A stretch of 64,000 nucleotides of DNA from NCBI GenBank assembly GCA_008080745.1, contig SHMX01000003.1, positions 1-64,000 of the forward strand, given 5' to 3'. The first letter of the stretch is position 1, and each line of letters opens with the position of its first letter. Positions 11,801-18,500 of the stretch are shown piece by piece. Under the pieces are notes generated by a model. That model did no database searches, had not been told where the DNA came from, and saw nothing but the letters and a program-made list of their open reading frames with translations. Source of the stretch: Candidatus Thorarchaeota archaeon (GTDB lineage Archaea; Asgardarchaeota; Thorarchaeia; Thorarchaeales; Thorarchaeaceae). The position numbers and the translations under genes were made by a program.

Positions 11801-12150
11801 GTAGAAACAACCAAAGTCATCCCTAGTAGGACGTGAAGTCCAAGAGCTATTGTAGCAAAAGAAGATATTGTCATGTATGCAGCTATACATGCCATACCTG
11901 AACCAGCTAAAACAGCCACTGAACCAATATATCGATGATTAATTCGATTCAGTAATAGTCCAGCTAACATTACTCCTACCGAGAGCGACACTAACATCCG
12001 TATAGAGTAGTCACTGATAATAGGTACAGTAATGAAAAATGTAGCTAAAAGTACCGCAAGGGGTACAATAATTACCAATATTATGAACCTTAATACCGCT
12101 AGTAAGAGATCGGCCAACCTAGCGGCGCGTACTGTTCGATGGTCGTCCAT
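5863..12150 (-). CDS. Giant polytopic membrane protein (2095 residues)
   Basis: I do not recognise this family. The protein is almost entirely hydrophobic helices, probably more than 50, separated by short loops. No soluble catalytic domain is visible. Several long amphipathic basic stretches occur, for example about residues 410-440, 600-670 (RFGRWIHAGLILVGNKIKNG and following), 880-915 and 1745-1790. They tend to follow a recurring Pro-x-Pro...Tyr-Ile-Arg-like turn (PFPVYLR near 348, PIPVAHPGYIR near 600, PIPYAYSLYIR near 880, LIPNQIQR near 1745), so the chain may be built from diverged modules joined by cytoplasmic amphipathic helices. The ATG gives a basic N-terminus before the first helix. 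It is a single uninterrupted frame. A scaffold, transporter or envelope protein are all possible; none is proven. Confidence 0.8.
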   Translation of the reverse strand: MDDHRTVRAARLADLLLAVLRFIILVIIVPLAVLLATFFITVPIISDYSIRMLVSLSVGVMLAGLLLNRINHRYIGSVAVLAGSGMACIAAYMTISSFATIALGLHVLLGMTLVVSTSLNRNENLTESTWLNIQKGLGILIVLTGPLFVYILTFNLFSPLHSVFLALITLSAYLLITQVVLRNKILGPIISVILSVGLGLILVEQSRVLYPMIDLLLYLSVFSMGTGLSLLATTRILRRFQLRVISQIPMTPPIVSNSSLVKEGNFEPHAETHTTKEDPLHIKMEAAEWIIDVELAQILAAFGLLLIALGTPTVFIFLTSQTSWGLVSQFIPLFAPLSIMISLLILMPFPVYLRLGGTLKRSFEGIIVRIFGTMVVITAALSLYLWTQFYLFPIALSISFSSMTFLAGITGLFKRVRRVFRTIWESFTNAFRRMKYWVKQHILISGTALNVIFTGTIAYLLYPLFLSFNHPFMGLAALSGVIFAGCGTLGVGALTKLKRRGQLLSIGSVCFLASLSALILWYLIGPIAMNIGEALPIALLLMLATSALQKNGVSLRKTSIPYLPGFVGGLWISWNIQATYLSIISPLVIIVALVLLPIPVAHPGYIRVGHILIGAGIRFGRWIHAGLILVGNKIKNGVVRIISVIRRGLGWIGSTIKNGFTKAGKVAYDAAVVAGQILLKFIFISWAVFSIFLCLSLGYGVLIPYLGMSFIPTAFVLGCCFFILYLGMLVKIDRPSPILTQASVVGLSIATGGLVYTYVALVNPISQILIASISSMGILLLGRNEFSESISTALPVIGYSLILAAVTNEFYLLVSPLMSTIHAILLTSIASGIGATGYRVIGLPKRVVGGMYIGLSAIPAVLFTYMITLDLILSGLVCILAPIPYAYSLYIRTLQTIGTTILVGIKQIVKFINRNAVPFFGAVFFGLTYYVASSTYTSLLQMGFDILIIGSLYMVLFTILWIPILHIKKEQYPSLLTGVFLLFVGTISFEIITYMNPPDPIVAILGWVCLVSLFSMLGSSEIHISGSVIPAFIATITASTVLGIYLLPIDILSKIILLSIETILLGAFFVPREKRIIVSYTLVITLTLAVIFWNLLSILRDPVLVGLGFLVFEMASLSMPKELRKSYTWWGFSILVGLGMYYLLQGFGIFAVLASVLVVSELIRITPSKDNDLSNLSIAFSLVRSSILAVGTGLLILPVSLVLSIEVAAFVFILMNLLSIWSELSDLILVGSINGVAILSSIAIFHFFYDILLAPFGISLYISAIPVLLILLDVSLVEKYHTIGWGLFGITLSTLVSLVWYLLGISSSPILFITTWTTTFLLTQIRPIGQDMKSGIVVQSFVVSSIIWLESIWISYSYPILPFTGVVAGAAGLSLLSLFGLYLHSVKWENFSHIWEIQTGITSILLAAYITGWEYTTLIPPANISGTLGVSLFLMSLLTTPVFLKYESQLRTHSNSSAGHMTLLPGIAGAALLTYSAGSYLEWNPIFGLFATSAVLCIGSGLYYLTLPEQPSWMPSALNLGFASSMAGLFWLARFSLEPVSYAIWTFAFWYILAIPSLIDPTIRFIEHSADFIRRNIFFFSSTIPPILGILIATALFSNTSGGLVLGLNIRSTIGFIATIYLITGILYLVANTILSLEDGIRLRTPSGVLFVFGLYQAILYFVIPDIFTDILSLGYQVGAVVVLSCVISYPVFSFNHLESMKKTAHWLISFTLIPTVSIGTLLFTTINIAYSIIAGLVVGLMVMAPLIPNQIQRIINVVKNLGSLLGQLLRDFTGTLRYLFDRFGYIMWGVFSSAFTITIAVFSFPFFSELVAMPPTGSLYVVPSISLPMSILGMMLLVIAIIRRQVKTSFGSVSLFLISIGLGATTASWLTEYGEFLLAGSLGILALSIAGLVVISEADKTQKWRTIFWVPIPAALGVILLDRLLIAAVTLDIQILVFTLSVLATSVLYTISTSLGYLPKKLGNPLWITKSISLGVIVYIASQLATFSLVASGYLTIVMASIVLFPVIGKDSKYVFFSLLFFGVTGFAYTSVFGIFLQSLMLALAVSFLFFALFIREKEKDNPNLVYLRLVVLIALVASIAIFGGTIALGLMVS

Positions 12151-12405
12151 CCTCTATCATCGCCTCTCTCATTGATTCGATGTGAATTCAATGCGTGCGT
12201 GCTCCTCAAGCCTCGAACCAATGAGCAAGTAAACATTTTGCGCGACTGCTTATAACCTAATATTGATTGTTTGGGGGTTTTTACTAGATGAAATGCGCAA
12301 ATGGTATTGCACAAACTTTGAACTAGGTAGTTGATAAAAATATCCACAGGACAGATTTATCTCTTTTGAAGAACAAAATAGTATGTACGCTTTGAGGGAA
12401 AAACC
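12151..12405. promoter_or_regulatory. Divergent intergenic region with TATA-like element
   Basis: A 255-bp gap between the giant membrane gene (minus) and the zinc-ribbon gene (plus). A GGTTATAAGC sequence (minus strand, 12250-12259) resembles an archaeal TATA box about 100 bases before the giant gene. GAGGG at 12394-12398, eight bases before the GTG at 12406, is the ribosome site of the plus-strand gene. No RNA gene or repeat is evident. Confidence 0.3.
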
Positions 12406-12906
12406 GTGCCAGAAAAAGTTCAATGCCGATATTGTGGCAAAGAAAACAAAGCTGATGAGACAATATGTGTCCATTGTGGAGCAGGACTCTCTGATGCATT
12501 CAAGAAAGTATTTTGTGATCGATGTGGAGTACCATTATCAGAAGACATAGACCCATTTGGTAAATGTGTAGAATGTCAAAAACCAGTATATCTTTGTGAA
12601 AAACACAAGAAGAAGGTAGTTGGTGAAGAAGTTTACTGCAAGGAACATGAATCTGAATGTTTCATAGCCACTGCAGTTATTGGTACACCACTCGACCCAC
12701 ATATAGACCTTCTAAGGGATTTCCGTGACGAATGGCTCCAATCAAACCCACTAGGCCGGGCAGCGGTCTATACATATTATGAAATTTCGCCACCTATAGC
12801 CAACGCAATTAGACACAATTCAATTCTTCGCCGAGTTTTCAGAAGGGTAGTAGTTGAACCTGCATTGTCAATTGCAAAGACTATTCTTGGAAGAGAAGAA
12901 ACTTAA
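12406..12906 (+). CDS. Zinc-ribbon protein with C-terminal CFI-box domain
   Basis: A 166-residue cytosolic protein. Three cysteine-rich ribbons come first: CRYCGKENKADETICVHCG (residues 6-24), CDRCGVPL...CVEC (about 38-60) and a Cys/His group ending YCKEH near 83. The second half contains CFIATAVIGTPLDPHIDLLRDFRDEWL followed by NPLGRAAVYTYYEISPPIA. This is the CFI-box motif found at the C-terminus of diverse prokaryotic proteins of unknown function. The start is GTG, supported by GAGGG upstream; no ATG fits. Function unknown; zinc binding is likely. Confidence 0.75.
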   Translation: MPEKVQCRYCGKENKADETICVHCGAGLSDAFKKVFCDRCGVPLSEDIDPFGKCVECQKPVYLCEKHKKKVVGEEVYCKEHESECFIATAVIGTPLDPHIDLLRDFRDEWLQSNPLGRAAVYTYYEISPPIANAIRHNSILRRVFRRVVVEPALSIAKTILGREET

Positions 12907-12941
12907 AGACTAAACAAGTACCGGGTATTTGAGCGATTCAA

Positions 12942-13805
12942 ATGAGAGATAAGAAAGAATCTCTACCATATCCTCTAGTAGTTCTTACAGGAAGGATGAG
13001 ACTAAGTGGTCTTTCCTGGGTGTTAGCTGAGAGTATAACTCAACAGATTAGAAAAAAGAATCCTGATGACTTGATTCAGACCTGTATAGATCATATAACT
13101 CCATTCTCTACTGAAGCTGCAGAACGATTCGAATTTCTCTCCGAATTCAGTAATTCAAGAAAGGAAGATATTCCCTCGATTATTCTCTCACTTGAAGGAG
13201 CTTCTGCTACTGGAAAATCAATTCTTTCAATGGGTATGATTCGTGCCCTTTCGGCATCGAGAATCGTTAGCACTGATACTATTCGACAAGTCCTACGAGC
13301 TAAAGGTTCCGTCGAAAAACATCCTGAACTCTATTGTCACACGTATCAAGCTCATAGGCATAAACAAGTAGGAGATGAAGAACTTAATCCAGTAGTAAGA
13401 GGTTTCCTCGCTCAATGTGAGCAAATTACACCAACAATTCGTAAATTAGTGAAACGTCTTACCAATGAAGGAACAACTGGTCTCATTGAAGGAGTGCATA
13501 TCATACCAGGAACACTGCAGGAGATTGCTGAGGGAGTGCTAGAGATACTGATTCATCCACCTGAATTCGTCCATCGTGATATGTTCCTCTCAAAGGGAAC
13601 TGACACTAAATTGAAGACAGTTTCAAAAGACGAGTCAATTCGGCTGAGTGAGTATGAAGCAACTAGGAAAATTCAGAACTTCATGCTAGATAGAGCACAA
13701 GTACACGAATGTGCTATTATAGAGATGAAAGACTTCGATGAAGCGGAATCAGCTATATGTGACCTTGTGGTTTCAAAGGTTTCAGAAATAATAATGAAAG
13801 AATAG
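12942..13805 (+). CDS. 2-phosphoglycerate kinase-like protein with N-terminal ATP-cone
   Basis: Residues 10-65 form an ATP-cone-like regulatory module (GRMRLSGLSWVLAESITQQI). A P-loop kinase domain follows, with Walker A GASATGKS at 86-93 and IVSTDTIRQVLR at 108-119. HPELYCHTYQAH matches 2-phosphoglycerate kinase, which in some methanogens makes 2,3-bisphosphoglycerate for cyclic diphosphoglycerate. The length (287) is near normal. No cyclic-DPG synthetase is nearby, so the true substrate may differ. It sits 3 bp upstream of the acyl-CoA synthetase gene, which suggests cotranscription. Confidence 0.75.
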   Translation: MRDKKESLPYPLVVLTGRMRLSGLSWVLAESITQQIRKKNPDDLIQTCIDHITPFSTEAAERFEFLSEFSNSRKEDIPSIILSLEGASATGKSILSMGMIRALSASRIVSTDTIRQVLRAKGSVEKHPELYCHTYQAHRHKQVGDEELNPVVRGFLAQCEQITPTIRKLVKRLTNEGTTGLIEGVHIIPGTLQEIAEGVLEILIHPPEFVHRDMFLSKGTDTKLKTVSKDESIRLSEYEATRKIQNFMLDRAQVHECAIIEMKDFDEAESAICDLVVSKVSEIIMKE

Positions 13806-13808
13806 CTC

Positions 13809-15269
13809 ATGTGGGCAATCTTATCAAGGATTTTGTTGCCGAAGCAGATGAGGTCTAGAAAGTTGAGTTGGAAAAACGAGTCCTTGGACAAGTTATTCAA
13901 TGCACAATCAATCGCAGTAATTGGTGCCTCGGATAAATCAGAGAAACTTGGAGCACTCACTCTTAAGTGTCTTGAAGAGTTTCAGGGTGAAGTATATCCT
14001 GTAAATCCACGACTAGAAAATATTGGAGAAATGAAGTGTTATCCAAGTGTTACTGCTATTGAAAATCAGGTGGATATGGCAATCATATGCCTTGGAGCAC
14101 ATCATATTATTCGGACACTTGAAGAGTGTATCGAGGCAGGTGTACGAAGTGCTATAATATTCTCTGCAGGTTTCAAAGAATTAGGATCAGAAGGAGAAGA
14201 GCTGCAGGAAAGAGTTAGAGAAACAGCTGACAGAGGGAAGATTGCTGTAATAGGACCCAATTGTCTTGGAGCGGGAAACGTGAGAGCAGACCTCAATGCA
14301 ACCTTCTTTCCGCATCCCATTCCTCCACGAAAAGGAAAGGTATCCTTTGTAAGTCAGAGCGGAGGAGTGGTGAGCTTGATACTGTACCGATCTGCAGATT
14401 CTAATCTTGGTATATCAAAATTCGCTAGTGTTGGGAATCGTGTTAATATCGACTTTCATGACCTAATCAAATATTACCGAAATGATCCAGAAACTGATGT
14501 AATTGGATTATTTGTTGAGGGGACTGGACATGCACGTGAGATGGCCGAAGAGATTGCAAAGACAACACCGAAGAAACCAGTTGTAGTCTTCAAAGTCGGT
14601 AAGACACCAACTTCCAAACAAGCTGCTCTAAGCCACACTGGGAGTCTCGCAGGAAATGCCGACCTCTATTCAGCGGCAATCAAACAGTCAGAGGGGCTCG
14701 AAGTTGAAAGTATTCAAGAAATGATTGATGCGGTTAGTGTACTATCGATATGTAGGACGAGACCAAAAGGAAAACGTGTCGCAGTAATAACTCATAGCCT
14801 AGGAATTGCCCTGATTGCTGCGCAGACATTGGAGCTACATGGTGCTGAATTACCATTGCCAGATGATGAAACTGTGCAGGTTGTTCAAAAACTACTAGAC
14901 ATGCCAGTAGAGATACCAATTAAAAACCCAATAGATCTTCTTGCAAAAGGATGGGCAGAACCGCGTGTATTTGCTGAAGCTTTCAAACATGTCGTGCAAT
15001 CAGATACGTATGATGCTGTTCTGACTGTTTTTTCACCGAACTATCAAGAGGGAATCGGTGGCGGGATGCCCGTTACGGATGTTGTCGAAGCCGCTAAGAA
15101 AGCAGGAAAACCAGTGGTAAGTGTCCTGAATTCCCCAGCAGATCGAAAGCCCCCTGGAAGAGAAGAGCTTGAAGAAGGGGGAATACCTTTCTTTGCAAGT
15201 CCTCAAAGGGCAGGGAGAGCATTAGCAACCGTGCTTAGGTTAGCAGATCGACATAAGACACAAGTCTAG
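13809..15269 (+). CDS. ADP-forming acyl-CoA synthetase, alpha chain
   Basis: It carries an N-terminal CoA-binding Rossmann domain (SIAVIGASDKSEKLG, residues 34-48), a succinyl-CoA-ligase-like domain with the SFVSQSGGV motif (179-187) and the phospho-acceptor histidine candidate H276 in ALSHTGSLAG, and a third flavodoxin-like ligase domain to residue 486. This is the alpha chain of archaeal NDP-forming acetyl-CoA synthetase, which conserves energy from acyl-CoA as ATP. The ATP-grasp beta chain is not fused and is not in this window, so it must be encoded elsewhere. An internal ATG at 13848 (MRSRKLSWKN) is an equally plausible start because the first 13 residues are atypical. Confidence 0.88.
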   Translation: MWAILSRILLPKQMRSRKLSWKNESLDKLFNAQSIAVIGASDKSEKLGALTLKCLEEFQGEVYPVNPRLENIGEMKCYPSVTAIENQVDMAIICLGAHHIIRTLEECIEAGVRSAIIFSAGFKELGSEGEELQERVRETADRGKIAVIGPNCLGAGNVRADLNATFFPHPIPPRKGKVSFVSQSGGVVSLILYRSADSNLGISKFASVGNRVNIDFHDLIKYYRNDPETDVIGLFVEGTGHAREMAEEIAKTTPKKPVVVFKVGKTPTSKQAALSHTGSLAGNADLYSAAIKQSEGLEVESIQEMIDAVSVLSICRTRPKGKRVAVITHSLGIALIAAQTLELHGAELPLPDDETVQVVQKLLDMPVEIPIKNPIDLLAKGWAEPRVFAEAFKHVVQSDTYDAVLTVFSPNYQEGIGGGMPVTDVVEAAKKAGKPVVSVLNSPADRKPPGREELEEGGIPFFASPQRAGRALATVLRLADRHKTQV

Positions 15270-15301
15270 AAATTCATATAGGTAATCATCATTATACGAG
15301 T

Positions 15302-15970
15302 GTGTTCAAAATGGTAGACTCTGAGGATTGTGCACTAGGATGCGATGATAAACCAAATCCAGGCATCATAGATAGATTGGAGGATGAACTGCAACTCACT
15401 CATCGATATGAAATTGTACGCAGACACATTGCAATGGATGTGTTTTCAGGAATCCTTCCACTTCTGGGAATTCTCATGGCAGGGATTATAGCTGCTCACG
15501 CACAAGAGAGCTTTTTAGTATTTGAAACCACAATCTTAGCTGCTGTTGGTACAGGTATCGCACACTTTTTCGCAGGTTTTAGCTCAGCATATTTGACTGA
15601 AACTGCAGAAGGAAAAGTCCTGATAGAAGAACTTGAGAAACAACATGTGCCTCTTTCTCACGATAGAATTGTCGCTATAGAACACGAAACAACCCTTCTG
15701 ATTTCAGTCATGAATGGAATAGTTCCATCGGGGTCTGTGTTTATCACATCAATCCCAATGATCCTATCTGCTGCTGGAGTCTTCCCACACCTCTACCTTG
15801 AGTCAATGTACGCATCTGTTGGAGTTGGATTCCTTCTTCTGCTCATTGTGGGAATCTATCTGGGTTTTATAGCTCGTGACAATATCTGGATTTATGTTGT
15901 TAGAACAATGGCAGCGGGGGGTCTCACTATATTTCTCTTGATGATAGTATCCTTAATTACAGGAGCTTGA
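15302..15970 (+). CDS. VIT1/CCC1-family-like membrane protein
   Basis: A 222-residue protein with an acidic cytoplasmic N-terminus and about five membrane helices. The arrangement (RRHIAMDVFSGILPLLGIL, GIAHFFAGFSSAYLTETAE, a charged segment EELEKQH, two or three closing helices) resembles VIT1/CCC1 iron or manganese transporters. The signature is weak and the substrate is not demonstrated. The upstream GTG at 15302 is followed by an ATG at 15311, which is the more likely start. A terminator hairpin follows the gene. Confidence 0.55.
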   Translation: MFKMVDSEDCALGCDDKPNPGIIDRLEDELQLTHRYEIVRRHIAMDVFSGILPLLGILMAGIIAAHAQESFLVFETTILAAVGTGIAHFFAGFSSAYLTETAEGKVLIEELEKQHVPLSHDRIVAIEHETTLLISVMNGIVPSGSVFITSIPMILSAAGVFPHLYLESMYASVGVGFLLLLIVGIYLGFIARDNIWIYVVRTMAAGGLTIFLLMIVSLITGA

Positions 15971-16021
15971 ATCTTAAGTAAAATAGATGGGAATGGAGCA
16001 GTAGTCCATAAAAAATGATAA

Positions 16022-16043
16022 GCCTAGAAGGTCTAGGCCTTTT
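16022..16043. terminator. Bidirectional hairpin terminator
   Basis: A perfect 7-bp inverted repeat, GCCTAGA (16022-16028) and TCTAGGC (16032-16038), has a 3-base loop. It is followed by CTTTT on the plus strand and by a T-rich run on the minus strand. It lies between two convergent genes, so it could end both transcripts. Confidence 0.6.
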
Positions 16044-16051
16044 GATTCATC

Positions 16052-16423
16052 TTATCGGTTGAAACGCCTTTTGATATTTTCCTGATTTAGGTAAATCAGT
16101 ATAATTATACTGATTATTACACCGCCCCAATTCTGCCCAGCAATTCCAATTATGATACTGATGATATTTATAATAAATGCCCACTGCCATGCCCATTCTT
16201 CCAAGTTTAAAAGACCATTCCCAACATAGAATGAAACTAAACCTAGAATAAGAAGCAGACCACCAATAATCCAACCAATGATTGGAATTATCATTATGAG
16301 AGCACCAACTACGACCATGAACACTCCTGCAATAACTTGAAGGAATCCGAGAATGGTAATTCCCAATGGTCTATCATCAGAGGTGTGGTATTCTCTGTCC
16401 TCAGGCATAGGAATCTCTGACAT
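16052..16423 (-). CDS. Small four-helix membrane protein
   Basis: A 123-residue protein. A short acidic N-terminus (MSEIPMPEDREYH) is followed by a helix starting RPLGITILGFLQVIAG, a glycine-rich helix GWIIGGLLLILGLVSFY, and two more helices ending in the basic tail NQENIKRRFNR. The RPxGITILGFLQ opening is common in small archaeal membrane proteins of unknown function. It is transcribed toward the terminator hairpin and is monocistronic. No function can be given. Confidence 0.65.
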   Translation of the reverse strand: MSEIPMPEDREYHTSDDRPLGITILGFLQVIAGVFMVVVGALIMIIPIIGWIIGGLLLILGLVSFYVGNGLLNLEEWAWQWAFIINIISIIIGIAGQNWGGVIISIIILIYLNQENIKRRFNR

Positions 16424-16576
16424 TTTGTATTATCTCCAATGATAAGTATACTATACTTTGTTTTTAAAACAAACTGAAATGTCCAAGATGTCAAATTATA
16501 GGATACTTAGTATTTTGGATTAGATAAGCCAAAGATATAATTGCAGATGGTGATATTCATACGGGAGGTTTTCTAG

Positions 16577-18157
16577 ATGGGAGATTATACCGAACTAATG
16601 GGTGCTGCTGGGGCAGGTCATCTGGGGAATGTTGAACGATTGCTGAAAATGGGTCACGATCCAAATGCTAGAAGATTGTCAGGGAGAACACCGTTGATGT
16701 ATGCTGTGTTTAGTGGTTCAGTTCCAGTTGTGAAACGTCTGATTGAAGCTGGAGCGGACATTGATACTCAAGACAACGACGGATGGACTGCATTAATGGT
16801 TGCAATTGACCAGGGATATGAAGAAGTGGCGAAGATTCTCATTGAATTAGGTGCTGATGTAGACCGATCAACAAAAAGAAATCAGTCTCCACTCATGTTA
16901 GCTGCTGGAAGAAAACAACTTGATTTAGCTCGGTATATTCTCCAAAGTGGAGCAAATCCTCATCATGTAAGAGTAGATGGTTTCACGGTTTTGATGTCAG
17001 CCTGTCAAGGCAATCTCCTGCAACTAGTCCAAGATCTTATTGGAAAATACCAATGTGAGATAAATGCCACCGCAAATGATGGATGGAATGTCTTATCTTA
17101 TGCTCTTCAGTATGCAAGTGATGATTTGGTCATATATCTGATACAGAACGGAGCTAAGCCAAACTGGAATCACCCTAGCCAAGAAGAATTGATTACTGGA
17201 ATCATAAAGAGTCAGAAAACCAATCTCATCAGACTCATGCTTGAAAATGGAGCGGACATTGATGCGAAATTTGACAGGGGTTGGACACCACTGATGATTG
17301 CCGCTAGATTTGGAGATGAAGATATGGTCAAACTATTTCTTGACCATGATGTGGATATAAACGCAAGAACAGAGGAGGGATACACAGCACTCATGATTGC
17401 AGCGGAATTTGAAAGACCCCAATCAATAGATTTACTTCTTGAATATGGAGCAGATTTCAGAATAATAAGTGATACAGGATATACATGTCTAATGGCGGCT
17501 TCAATGGGTGGAATGAAAGAGTTTGTGCAATTTCTGATTGATAAAGGAGAAGATGTGAACCAAAGAAATCATGTGGATTGGACAGCACTCTTTTGTGCAG
17601 CAAAGATGGGAAATCGGGATGTCTTAGATCCTCTAATAGAAGCTGGTGCGAAAATTGACTTGAAGGATACAGATGGACAAACTCCTCTCTTCATAGCAAT
17701 AATGTACGATAAAGTGGAGTTTGCACTACGATTGATTGAAATCGGTGCGGATGTTAATATTATAGATAATGATGGTTGGTCACCACTAATTGCTGCCGCA
17801 TCACATGGTCAGCATGAGGTGTGCAACAATCTGATAGAGAAGGGAGCAGATACAAAACATCGAAGACCTAATGGGTATGGATTGTTTCTGGCAGCATCAA
17901 CAGGAGGTTTGACTAGTCTTGTCAAACGAGCACTCGAAGAGGGCAGTGAAATCAATGAAACAGATGAAGAACAGATTTCTGCGCTCATATATGCTGCAGA
18001 GAACGGTAACCTTGACACTGTGAAATTTCTGATTGAGAATGGTGCAGATCCAAATCTTACAGATGGAAATGGTCATACGGCATTAGAATGTGCCCGAGCT
18101 ACAAGAGAAAATGCAGTAGCTGAGTTCTTAGAAGGATTAGAGAGCAGACCAGATTAG
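16577..18157 (+). CDS. Ankyrin-repeat protein
   Basis: A 526-residue protein built from about fifteen ankyrin repeats of 33 residues. Each repeat shows the G-x-TPLM-x-A and LL-x-x-G-A-x-x-D/N consensus (for example SGRTPLMYAVFSG, NDGWTALMVAIDQG, NGHTALECARATR). There is no signal peptide or other domain, so it is a soluble protein-interaction scaffold. The ATG is preceded by GGAGG at 16563-16567, a good ribosome site. The gene is monocistronic. The partner is unknown. Ankyrin proteins occur in many archaea, so this is not evidence of recent transfer. Confidence 0.92.
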   Translation: MGDYTELMGAAGAGHLGNVERLLKMGHDPNARRLSGRTPLMYAVFSGSVPVVKRLIEAGADIDTQDNDGWTALMVAIDQGYEEVAKILIELGADVDRSTKRNQSPLMLAAGRKQLDLARYILQSGANPHHVRVDGFTVLMSACQGNLLQLVQDLIGKYQCEINATANDGWNVLSYALQYASDDLVIYLIQNGAKPNWNHPSQEELITGIIKSQKTNLIRLMLENGADIDAKFDRGWTPLMIAARFGDEDMVKLFLDHDVDINARTEEGYTALMIAAEFERPQSIDLLLEYGADFRIISDTGYTCLMAASMGGMKEFVQFLIDKGEDVNQRNHVDWTALFCAAKMGNRDVLDPLIEAGAKIDLKDTDGQTPLFIAIMYDKVEFALRLIEIGADVNIIDNDGWSPLIAAASHGQHEVCNNLIEKGADTKHRRPNGYGLFLAASTGGLTSLVKRALEEGSEINETDEEQISALIYAAENGNLDTVKFLIENGADPNLTDGNGHTALECARATRENAVAEFLEGLESRPD

Positions 18158-18254
18158 GTACAAGACAACAAATCCAAGAAAGCGATGAATCGATAACTTT
18201 CATAGAATTGCAGAGTTTATTAGTTTGCGGAACTAAAGTGAGTTGGTCAATATT

Positions 18255-18482
18255 ATGTTCAGTAGATTATCTACCTCAGCAATCTTATTTTTCATTGTTC
18301 TTTTTTTGGCCCTTCCCCCTTTGGCATCATCTATAGATGATTCTACCAAACGACTAACTCGTAGTTATACTCCTAGTTCAGGGTATTTTGAATATTTATC
18401 AATTGTAATTACGAGCGGGTCGCTTGGAGTAATTATCATATTTGGCACCCTAATAGGGATGAATTACAAGGAAGGTAGATGA
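18255..18482 (+). CDS. Small protein with signal-like helix and C-terminal membrane helix
   Basis: About 75 residues from the ATG at 18255; a TTG at 18243 in the same frame would add four residues. A hydrophobic N-terminal segment (AILFFIVLFLALPPLASS) resembles a signal peptide. A short Ser/Thr-rich exterior loop follows, then a second helix (SIVITSGSLGVIIIFGTLIG) and a basic cytoplasmic end. It is convergent with nuoN, 18 bp away. No homologue recognised. Confidence 0.5.
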   Translation: MFSRLSTSAILFFIVLFLALPPLASSIDDSTKRLTRSYTPSSGYFEYLSIVITSGSLGVIIIFGTLIGMNYKEGR

Positions 18483-18500
18483 TTACCTTTCAAATCGAAA

